A stretch of DNA of 41,593 nucleotides from DATHGT01 sp035317605 (GTDB taxonomy: Bacteria; Methylomirabilota; Methylomirabilia; Rokubacteriales; CSP1-6), in assembly GCA_035317605.1 (NCBI GenBank), contig DATHGT010000051.1, forward strand, positions 1-41,593, written 5' to 3'. The notes below the pieces were generated by a model. It searched no databases and was not told where the DNA came from. It saw only the letters and a list, made by a program, of their open reading frames with translations. Of this stretch, positions 33,089 through 40,376 are shown one piece after another (the stretch's first letter is position 1; each line of letters starts with the position of its first letter). Position numbers and translations under genes: made by a program.

Positions 33089-33607
33089 TCAGCGGCGCTT
33101 GGACGCGCCCCGCGCCTGACGCCACCACTCCTTGACCTCGCTCAGGTGACGGTGCTCGTGGTGCCATCCGGGGACGGGCAGCCAATCCACGACCGTGTAC
33201 TCGTGCGAGGGATCGCGCAGCGACTCGAGCGGCAAGCGCCCGAGCCACTCGATGACGTTCTCGTGGGCGCGCTGCATGCGCCGGAGCACGGCGGCCAGGC
33301 CGAGCCGGCGTGCCGCACCGACGGTTCGCGCGTTGAAGCGGTCGGCGTCAGCCATGCCCCGGAACCAGACGATCTGGTCCCCGCGTCCGCGCGCGATGAG
33401 CCGGAAGCGGCGCACGGTCTCCTCGTCGCAACTCATCAGATGGGCCAGCAGGTCCTTGACGGACCACTGGTCGATCGTCCGGGGCCTGACGATCTCGGGC
33501 TCGGGCATCCGCTCGACGAACGCCAGCGTCGACCGACGCACCGCCTCGATGCGACGGATGGCCTGTCGCCGCCAGCTCGCCAGAGACCCGGACGGAGCCT
33601 TCGCCAT
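33089..33607 (-). CDS. DinB/maleylpyruvate-isomerase-like four-helix bundle protein
   Basis: This is a 172-residue helical protein. Diagnostic text is WSVKDLLAHLMSCDEETVRRF in the second helix (metal-binding His of the DinB-like superfamily) and PGWHHEHRHLSEVKEWW at the C-terminus, which supplies further histidines. The family includes thiol-dependent transferases and self-resistance proteins; the specific reaction is unknown. It precedes the Abhydrolase_10-like gene by 40 bases and may be co-expressed with it. The start is ATG 33607. Confidence 0.75.
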   Translation of the reverse strand: MAKAPSGSLASWRRQAIRRIEAVRRSTLAFVERMPEPEIVRPRTIDQWSVKDLLAHLMSCDEETVRRFRLIARGRGDQIVWFRGMADADRFNARTVGAARRLGLAAVLRRMQRAHENVIEWLGRLPLESLRDPSHEYTVVDWLPVPGWHHEHRHLSEVKEWWRQARGASKRR

Positions 33608-33719
33608 GACGGCCCGACGTTAGACGAAGCGTGGCCGGCGGTCAACCGCTCGACCTCGCTCGCGCTCGAACGCCGATCGGCGCCAGTGAGCTTTTCGCCC
33701 CATCGAGGAGCGGCGGTGA

Positions 33720-34865
33720 TCAGGCGTCCGGGGTCGACGGGAGCGGTCGCGCGACGCGGAGCAGGAGCATGTGCATGAAGCGGAAGTACGCGTCGAAGGC
33801 GGCCGGGTAGAGCGGCCACCGAAAGCGCCGATCGACGAGGGCGATGCCCTCGAGGAGCAGGCTGAGACCTCGCACGATCCAGAAGTGATGGGTACGCCGG
33901 ACCCGCCGTCCGTAGCGGCGCAGCCGCGCAGGGGCGAGCCGGCCGCCCGCGAACGCCTCCACGCACGTCTGGGCGGCGAGCTTGGCGCTCAGGAATCCGC
34001 AGATGTAGCCGCCCCCGGTCAGCGGATTGAGCATGCCCGCGGCGTCCCCGATCACCAGGCAGTTCTCCCATTGGAACCGGGAGACGGTGATCGCGGGAAT
34101 GACGCCGCCGAGCTTGCGGACCACGCGCCGTCCCCGAAGGTCGTCGCGCGACTCCACGAACTCATCGAGCAGGCCGCGCAACGGGGGGCCGTCGGCGGCC
34201 GCCCACCGGATCAGGCCCACGTTGACGTGGTCGCTCTTGGGAAACACCCAGTAGTAGCCGAAGGGCAGCCGGCGCCGGTCGAGAGCGATCTCCAGGGCGT
34301 CGAATTCCCCGGGCCGGATGGCCAGATCGTACTCGACGCCGACCCAGCGCACGGTCTTGCGAGCCTCGAGACCGGGAATCGTGCGAAACGCGAGGGAGTG
34401 CGGTCCGTCGGCGAAGACGAAGACGTCGGCCTGCACCTCACACAGGCGGCCCGTCCCGGTCTCCTCGTAGCGGACGAGACGCTCCGACGGGCGGACCTCC
34501 TTCACCAGCGCGGAGGTGCGCAGGCTGGCGCCGGCCTTGACCGCGCGCTCGGCCAGGTACCGATCGAGGTCCGAGCGCTTGATGGTGACGTACTGGGTGG
34601 TGGGAAAGCGCCACTCGCGGACCTTGCCCGAGACCACCAGCCGGCACGCGGTGAGCTGCCGCTCGATCACGCTCTCGGGAAGCGACGCGTAGCGCGGAAC
34701 CTCGATGTGCATGCCGCCGCCGCACACCGTGCTGGCGCCCGGCACCGGATCCCGCTCCAGCATGAGCACGCGCAGGCCGGCGCGGGCCAGCCGTTCGGCG
34801 GCGAACGAGCCCATCGGCCCGGCGCCGATCACCGCGACCTGATAGTCGCCCTCAGCGCGGGTCAT
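33720..34865 (-). CDS. Geranylgeranyl-reductase-family flavoprotein
   Basis: This is a 381-residue FAD-dependent oxidoreductase. The Rossmann motif is VAVIGAGPMGSFAAERLARAG (seen from residue 11; glycines 14, 16 and 19), followed by the acidic end of strand 2 in LMLERD. The family's conserved cysteine segment is CGGGMH (residues about 48-53) and the second FAD motif is CLVIGDAAGMLNPLTGGGY. YYWVFPKSDHVNVGL is the PxxYxWxFP motif typical of geranylgeranyl reductases, which saturate double bonds in isoprenoid chains. It follows the prenyltransferase-repeat gene by nine bases and lies near a UbiA gene, supporting an isoprenoid role. Confidence 0.88.
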   Translation of the reverse strand: MTRAEGDYQVAVIGAGPMGSFAAERLARAGLRVLMLERDPVPGASTVCGGGMHIEVPRYASLPESVIERQLTACRLVVSGKVREWRFPTTQYVTIKRSDLDRYLAERAVKAGASLRTSALVKEVRPSERLVRYEETGTGRLCEVQADVFVFADGPHSLAFRTIPGLEARKTVRWVGVEYDLAIRPGEFDALEIALDRRRLPFGYYWVFPKSDHVNVGLIRWAAADGPPLRGLLDEFVESRDDLRGRRVVRKLGGVIPAITVSRFQWENCLVIGDAAGMLNPLTGGGYICGFLSAKLAAQTCVEAFAGGRLAPARLRRYGRRVRRTHHFWIVRGLSLLLEGIALVDRRFRWPLYPAAFDAYFRFMHMLLLRVARPLPSTPDA

Positions 34866-34874
34866 CGGCTCCGC

Positions 34875-35933
34875 TCACCGGCGGCCGGCCCTGGGGGAAT
34901 ATTGCAGGAGGGCGACGACGGCCAGCGAGGTGACGTAGACGTCTTCCTTCTTTTCCGAATCGTCCACCACCACGGACTTGAAGTGCCCCCCGATCCAGCG
35001 GCCGTCCGCTTGCTGGCGAGAGAGCAGGTACGCGATGCCCCGATCGATCGCGGGACGAGACGCGGCGTCGACCGCGGCCTCGAGGGTCTGCAGGGCGAGG
35101 GCCGTCCATAGCTCCCGCGAGGGCGTCAGGGGCTCCCCGGCGTCGCCCCAGGAGCCGTCCGCGTTCTGATGGTCGCGGGTGAAGCGAAGCGCGCGCTTGA
35201 CGACGGGGTCGTCGCGCCGGCCCCATCCCGCGAACGCCGCCACGATCTGCGACGTCGCGTAGTAGGGCGTCCAGAAGTAGTCCGGGTAGGCGCCCCAGTC
35301 GCCGTCCGGCTGCTGGCGGGCCGTGAGCCACTGGAGACCGCGCTCGGCCTTCGAACGATCGACGGGATCGACCGCGGTCGCGGCGAGGGCGAACCCGGCC
35401 ACGGAGGGAAAGACCTCGAGCACGTCGCCGTTGGGAAACGCCGTGGTCGCTTCGGGGTAGCCGATCTTCCACCCGCCATCGGGCTCCTGCACCGAGAAGA
35501 GAAACTTCCTCAGGGTTTCCGCCTGAGCCCGCTTGCCGGCCGCCGCGTAGGCGCGCAGCGCGGTGCCGGTGGTCTCCACGCAGTGCGACTTGTGGGGACC
35601 GAGCCGCCGGTCGACCGATTCGGGAAGCCCGCCCGTCTCGATCCAGTTCGCGTCGAGGAACGCGAATCCCTTGGCGATGACCTCCCGGTATGCCTTCGCA
35701 TCGCAGCGCATCAGCGCGATCAGCGCATTCGCGGTCTCCCACACGCTGGGGTTGAGGACGCGGCCGCGCAGCGCGATGGCGCCGCTCGGCTGCTGTTGCG
35801 CGGCCAGCCAGCGGCACCCTCGAGACGTCGCGGTCGGCCAATCGGCCGCCGAAGCGGCGCCGCCGCCGATCAGCACCAGGCCGAACAACGCCAGGACGAG
35901 ACGCCTCCTCATCACCATCGCGCAGTATGCCAC
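34875..35933 (-). CDS. Secreted prenyltransferase/squalene-oxidase-repeat protein
   Basis: This is a 352-residue protein with a signal peptide (RRRLVLALFGLVLIGGGAAS). The mature part is an alpha-alpha toroid with five QW-type repeats: QQPSGAI, QEPDGGWKIG, QQPDGDWGAYPD, QNADGSWGD and QQADGRWIGG. It is half the length of a squalene-hopene cyclase and lacks the catalytic DxDD motif, so it is not a cyclase of that type. It may bind a prenyl lipid outside the cytoplasm. The start may be the ATG at 35918 or 35912 instead. It is first in a two-gene unit with the reductase and divergent from ubiA. Confidence 0.8.
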   Translation of the reverse strand: MAYCAMVMRRRLVLALFGLVLIGGGAASAADWPTATSRGCRWLAAQQQPSGAIALRGRVLNPSVWETANALIALMRCDAKAYREVIAKGFAFLDANWIETGGLPESVDRRLGPHKSHCVETTGTALRAYAAAGKRAQAETLRKFLFSVQEPDGGWKIGYPEATTAFPNGDVLEVFPSVAGFALAATAVDPVDRSKAERGLQWLTARQQPDGDWGAYPDYFWTPYYATSQIVAAFAGWGRRDDPVVKRALRFTRDHQNADGSWGDAGEPLTPSRELWTALALQTLEAAVDAASRPAIDRGIAYLLSRQQADGRWIGGHFKSVVVDDSEKKEDVYVTSLAVVALLQYSPRAGRR

Positions 35934-35942
35934 GCCGGCCCC

Positions 35943-35971
35943 TTGGCCGCGTCGTATCGGGGTCCTATAAT
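35943..35971 (+). promoter_or_regulatory. Consensus promoter of the UbiA gene
   Basis: TTGGCC (35943-35948), a 17-base spacer and a perfect TATAAT (35966-35971) precede the GTG at 35978 by only six bases. Transcription would begin at or next to the start codon, so the mRNA may be leaderless. Confidence 0.6.
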
Positions 35972-35977
35972 CCCGGA

Positions 35978-36889
35978 GTGACTGCCGGCAACGGCCGTGG
36001 TGTGCATGCGCCTGAGGGTCGAGCCGGGCTCCTGGCCTACGTCTCCTGCATCCGGTATCAGGACGTCCTCATCCTCCAGGGATCTCCGCTGCTGGGCGCC
36101 GCGTTCTCCGTCCACACCTTCACGCTCGAGACCGTCGTGCGGGGCGCGGTGTTCACGCTGGCCAGCATGCTGCTGGTCGCGCACATCTTCAGCCTCAACG
36201 ACTGGGCGGGGATCGCGCTGGACGCCAACGATCCCAACAAGTCGGCTGACGTCTTCGTCACGCGGGGGATCCGCCGTCGGGACGTCGGCGTGCTCTCGCT
36301 GGGGCTGCTCTTGGCGAGCCTGCTGTTGTTCGCGCTGCTGCGCGGGCAGACGCTGCTCCTGGGCGTCGCCATCGCCGTGCTGGGCGCGATCTACTCCCTT
36401 CCGAGCCTGAACGCCAAGGGGATTCCCGTCGTCTCCTCGCTGCCCCACCTGATCGGGGGCGCCCTTCACTTCCTGCTCGGATACTCGCTGTTCGCGGCCA
36501 TCGACGGTCGGGCCATCCTCATCGGCCTGTTCTTCGCCCTCACCTTCACCGCCGGGCACCTGAATCAGGAGGTGCGCGACTACGAGGGAGACCGTCTGAA
36601 CGGCATCCGCACCAACGCCGTGGCGTTCGGCAAGACCGCGGCGTTCATGGCGGGGGCGCTGCTCTTCACGCTGGCCTACGCCGACCTCTTCGTCCTGGCC
36701 TACCGCGGTCTCGTGCCCCGCGCGCTCGCGGTCCTGCCGATCCTGCTCTACCCGCTGCACGTCTTCTGGTCGGTCATCACCTGGCGCGGGGGATTGAGCT
36801 ACGGAAACGTGAGCCGATTCCAGAACCGCTATCGCCTGCTCTACGCTCTCATCGGCCTGGCCATGCTCGCGTCCTTGTTCGTGCGCTAG
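35978..36889 (+). CDS. UbiA-family prenyltransferase
   Basis: This is a 303-residue integral membrane protein with eight to nine helices. The first aspartate-rich motif is NDWAGIALDANDPNKS (about residue 80) and the second is DYEGDRLNGIRTNAVAFGK (about residue 205); these bind Mg-diphosphate of the prenyl donor. The acceptor could be a quinone ring, a glycerol phosphate or another head group. GTG 35978 fits the promoter if the message is leaderless; GTG 36002 is the alternative if a leader exists. It is divergent from the reductase pair by 44 bases and convergent with the spermidine-synthase-like gene. Confidence 0.88.
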   Translation: MTAGNGRGVHAPEGRAGLLAYVSCIRYQDVLILQGSPLLGAAFSVHTFTLETVVRGAVFTLASMLLVAHIFSLNDWAGIALDANDPNKSADVFVTRGIRRRDVGVLSLGLLLASLLLFALLRGQTLLLGVAIAVLGAIYSLPSLNAKGIPVVSSLPHLIGGALHFLLGYSLFAAIDGRAILIGLFFALTFTAGHLNQEVRDYEGDRLNGIRTNAVAFGKTAAFMAGALLFTLAYADLFVLAYRGLVPRALAVLPILLYPLHVFWSVITWRGGLSYGNVSRFQNRYRLLYALIGLAMLASLFVR

Positions 36890-36900
36890 GATCGCGGGCG

Positions 36901-39108
36901 CTACCGCCGCAGGGCGAGGACGGCGGCCACGGCTCCGTAGCCGAGGACGCTGACCACCGTCACCATGGGCACGCCCTGCGTCGACATCAGGAGCCAGAAC
37001 AGGATGGGAGCGACCGCGCACCCCACCAGATCGATGAAGAACATGCTCGCCACCGACTGGGCGGAGAACGCGCGGAGCGAAATCGGAAACATCGCCCCCG
37101 CGGCCACGCCGACCACGGCCAGGTGGAGGGCGAAGGCGACGGAGCGAACCCCCACCGCGGTGCCCATCGTGGCGGCGTGCACGAACGGCCACGTCACCGC
37201 GTAGAGGATCACCACGAGGGGCACCACGAGATAGAACCCGCGCCACGCCTGCAGGCGCTCCGAGAGCTGGCTTCCGATGCCGCCCCACAGGAGAAAGAAC
37301 CCGATGGCGAGGGCGGCGCTGAGGCTCGGATTTCCGAAGAGCAGGAAGCTGTTGAGGAGCACGAGGCTCTCGACCAGGAAGGAGGCCAGTCCCAGCAGGA
37401 AGAAGTGGGCGTGCCCCAGGCTGGTGACGAGGCGCGCGAGCAGGAGGAGGACCAGCACGATCAGCACGCCCACCAGCACGGGGCGGCCCTTCACGTATTC
37501 CCACAGCGTTCCGAACCAGGCGTCGGTGATCAGGGAGAACGGGTAGAAGTCGGTGGTCGGACGGCCGCCGCTCGTCCACGCCACCGGCACGATGTGGCCA
37601 TGGCTCACCGTCGGAGCGGGGCCTCCCTTGCGCAGGAGCACGGTCGCGGTGCCGACGTGGCCGAAGCTGCCCCAGGGGATGATGTCGGTCGACCGGTAGA
37701 GCGAGACCTCGCTGGGTTGGGCTCCCGCCGACTGGAGGGTGGCGCAGAGCTGGGAGAAGAACTCCCCCTCCTGTTCCACCAGATAGACCCGATTGAGCAC
37801 GAAGTACCCGCCCGGCCGCAGGCGGGCGTACGCCCGGCGAAGGCCCGCGTCGGTGTACAGGAAGTTGGCGTCGGGGATGCCCAGCTTGGAGATCCCGGAC
37901 TGGGGATCGATGTAGGCGTAGATGATCATGTCGTAGGTGTCACTGACCTGTTCGAGGAAGTAGCGACCCTCCTCGACCACGACCCGGGCGGTGCGGTAGG
38001 ACGCCCACAACCACTCAAAGGTTTTGGCGGCCCGGACGTAGCCCCCGTCCAGCTCGACGGCGGTGACGTGCAGCGGGCGCGAGATCCGGTCGCGCAGGAT
38101 CCTCACGTCGGCGCCGCTGCCCGCGCCGATGAGCAGCACGCGCTGAACGCCGTCGTCGCGGGCGATGAGCAGCGGCGGGATCACCCGGGGATCCGCCTCG
38201 TGCAGGCGCTCCTTCCGGTCGTAGAACTGGACGGGCAGGCCGTCCGTATACACGGTGAGCGTGTCGCCCTCGTCCATCACGTCGATGTGCCGGTAGGGCG
38301 TCCACGTCGAGAACGCGAGTCTTCCGGGGAGCCACGTGGGCGCCTCCAGCCGGGCCAGCACGCCCGTCGTCCACTCACCCCCGATCAGGGCCACGGCCGC
38401 CAGCGTCATGGCCACGGCCAGACGCCGGCCGAGGCCGAGATACCCGCGGGCCAGCCAGAGCGCGGCCACGAGCACCACCGAGGCCACGTGGACGCACTGG
38501 ATGGGCGTGACGTACGAGGCCAGGAGGCCGCCCAGCAGGGCCGCCACCGCTGAGGCGATGAGATCCACCGCGTAGAGCCGGGACAGGATGCCCTCGTCGC
38601 GCCCCTCCCGGAAATAGAGCGCGAAGATCAACCCCTGCAGCACGAAGACCGGACCGTAGCCGAAGACGGCGACGGTGAGGAAGGCCTTGCCGACGGCGCC
38701 GATGTAGTTCGCACCCGTGCCGGCCTGCCCCGCGACCTGGGAGAAGAGGTCGGCCGTGTGGTCCATGGTGACGCGCGACAGCACCAGCATGAGGGCGAAG
38801 AGGGGCAGGAGCAGCACCGGGAGAACACACAGACTCCACCGCAGCACGGTCCGGGTGCCGGTGGCGACGAGGCGGGCCGCGCAGGACCCGAGACCGATGA
38901 ACAGGATCACCGTGCTGAACAGGAACGGGGTCAGCGTGAACAGCGTGCTCAGGGTGTGGCGAATCTCTCGGAGCACGCTCAGCTGGAACAGCATGAACGA
39001 GAAGGCCAGCAGCGAGAGGACGACCAGGTACTCCGTCGGCCGGCTGGGGGTGGACGAGAGCGCGGTGGCTCCGGCGTCCGCGCGTCGAGGGGCCATGCGT
39101 GACGGCAC
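36901..39108 (-). CDS. Membrane-embedded spermidine-synthase-like protein
   Basis: This is a 735-residue protein. About seven N-terminal membrane helices (residues 25-255) are followed by a soluble SpeE-like Rossmann domain (about 265-520) with VLLIGAGSGADVRILRD as the nucleotide motif, VTAVELDGGYVRAA and ARLRPGGYFVLNRV, then six or seven C-terminal helices (about 535-735). In true spermidine synthases the loop reads YDxIIxDxxDP; here it is YDMIIYAYIDPQSG, so the catalytic aspartate is missing and polyamine synthesis is unlikely. Such fused proteins are widespread and uncharacterised. It follows the HEAT-repeat gene by six bases and probably forms an operon with it. Confidence 0.8.
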   Translation of the reverse strand: MPSRMAPRRADAGATALSSTPSRPTEYLVVLSLLAFSFMLFQLSVLREIRHTLSTLFTLTPFLFSTVILFIGLGSCAARLVATGTRTVLRWSLCVLPVLLLPLFALMLVLSRVTMDHTADLFSQVAGQAGTGANYIGAVGKAFLTVAVFGYGPVFVLQGLIFALYFREGRDEGILSRLYAVDLIASAVAALLGGLLASYVTPIQCVHVASVVLVAALWLARGYLGLGRRLAVAMTLAAVALIGGEWTTGVLARLEAPTWLPGRLAFSTWTPYRHIDVMDEGDTLTVYTDGLPVQFYDRKERLHEADPRVIPPLLIARDDGVQRVLLIGAGSGADVRILRDRISRPLHVTAVELDGGYVRAAKTFEWLWASYRTARVVVEEGRYFLEQVSDTYDMIIYAYIDPQSGISKLGIPDANFLYTDAGLRRAYARLRPGGYFVLNRVYLVEQEGEFFSQLCATLQSAGAQPSEVSLYRSTDIIPWGSFGHVGTATVLLRKGGPAPTVSHGHIVPVAWTSGGRPTTDFYPFSLITDAWFGTLWEYVKGRPVLVGVLIVLVLLLLARLVTSLGHAHFFLLGLASFLVESLVLLNSFLLFGNPSLSAALAIGFFLLWGGIGSQLSERLQAWRGFYLVVPLVVILYAVTWPFVHAATMGTAVGVRSVAFALHLAVVGVAAGAMFPISLRAFSAQSVASMFFIDLVGCAVAPILFWLLMSTQGVPMVTVVSVLGYGAVAAVLALRR

Positions 39109-39114
39109 GCGCGA

Positions 39115-40248
39115 TCAGCGGGGCAGCTTGGTCAGAGCTTCCTCGACGGCGAACTGCACGTTCGAATCGGTCTCGCGCTTCTGGAGATCCTCGAGCACCG
39201 GGCGTACCGTGGCGTCGCCCAGGAGCGCGAGCGTCTTCACCGCTTGCGTTCGAACCAGCGGGCTCCCGTCGGTGAGGCGGCCCTTGACCGCGCCGACCGC
39301 GGTTCGATCGGCGAGCTGCCCCAGCCCGATCAGGGCCCACATGCGGACGTCCGGGACCGCGTCCTCGAGGAGCCGCACGAACACCGGGCGGGCGTCGGGG
39401 AGCTCGAGCAAGATCAGCGATCGCAGCGACACCAGGCGAAGGAAGAAATCGCTGCGGTCCTCGGCGGTCCGCATGAGAAGGGCCGACGCGCGCTTGGCCT
39501 TGAGGTGTCCGAGGCCTTCGGCAGCCCACGCCGCCACGTCCCGCGCCTGAATGCGTCGAATTTCCATGATCTGCTGCGGACTGCCCCCGCCCTCCGGGAG
39601 TGCCATCGCAAAGCGCGGCTCGTTCTCGAGGATGCGGATGAGCGCGTCGACCACCCGGTCTTCGCTCACGTTGGACACCTCGCGAAGGGCGTCACACCGG
39701 AGCAGCTGCTGCAGCGCGCCGTCCTCCGCGAGCTGGATGAGGTACGTGACGCGATCCGCGGGATCGGCGAGCGGACCGAAGGCGAGGGACTTGAGCACGG
39801 CCTGGCGCACCCTCGCGTCGGTGTGCCGCGTCGCGCCCACCAGGAGCGGGCGACTGGACGCGTCGCCGATGCTTCCCAGCGCCTCCAGCGCGCCCGCCTT
39901 GACGAGCGCCGGCTCCTGCGGGGACTCCGCGAGCTCGCGCAGCGCCGGAGCCGCCTCGCGGTGGTCGGGTGCGCCGAGCGCGGCCGCAGCGCTGGCCCGG
40001 ATCTCGTCCGACGGATCCTTCAGCGCCGCCAGGAGAGGCGCGCGGACCTCCGGCGTCCCCCATCCGGCCAGAACCCGAACGATCTCGAGCCGCTGGACGA
40101 CGGGGAGATTCTGATCCGCCAGCTCCTTGGCGAGCTGAGTCAAGGCGGCCTCGAAATTGGCCAGGGGCGCCGAGCTCGCCGTCCGCCCCTGAGAAGACAG
40201 CGAAAGGGCGACGACGAGCGCCGCCCCGAACCACCATCGTCCTGTCAT
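39115..40248 (-). CDS. Secreted HEAT-repeat protein
   Basis: This is a 377-residue protein with an N-terminal signal peptide (WWFGAALVVALSLSSQGRTA). It is built of HEAT/PBS-lyase-like helical repeats, for example RAPLLAALKDPSDEIRASAA, EALGSIGDASSRPLLVGAT, RPVFVRLLEDAVPDVRMWAL and RLTDGSPLVRTQAVKTLALL. Such scaffolds mediate protein contacts. Its position directly upstream of the membrane SpeE-like gene suggests a periplasmic partner of that protein. GGGAGAG lies a few bases before the ATG at 40248. It is divergent from the Asp-box protein by 128 bases. No enzyme motif is visible. Confidence 0.88.
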   Translation of the reverse strand: MTGRWWFGAALVVALSLSSQGRTASSAPLANFEAALTQLAKELADQNLPVVQRLEIVRVLAGWGTPEVRAPLLAALKDPSDEIRASAAAALGAPDHREAAPALRELAESPQEPALVKAGALEALGSIGDASSRPLLVGATRHTDARVRQAVLKSLAFGPLADPADRVTYLIQLAEDGALQQLLRCDALREVSNVSEDRVVDALIRILENEPRFAMALPEGGGSPQQIMEIRRIQARDVAAWAAEGLGHLKAKRASALLMRTAEDRSDFFLRLVSLRSLILLELPDARPVFVRLLEDAVPDVRMWALIGLGQLADRTAVGAVKGRLTDGSPLVRTQAVKTLALLGDATVRPVLEDLQKRETDSNVQFAVEEALTKLPR

Positions 40249-40376
40249 GATCTCTCCCGATACACGTCGTGTGAGCGAGCTGAAGCGTCCTCACCGACGG
40301 CCTCGCGCGCATTTCGAACCGGAGCCCCATGATATACTGCGACGGCTTGCTGAGAACAGCGCGCGGAGTACGATAC

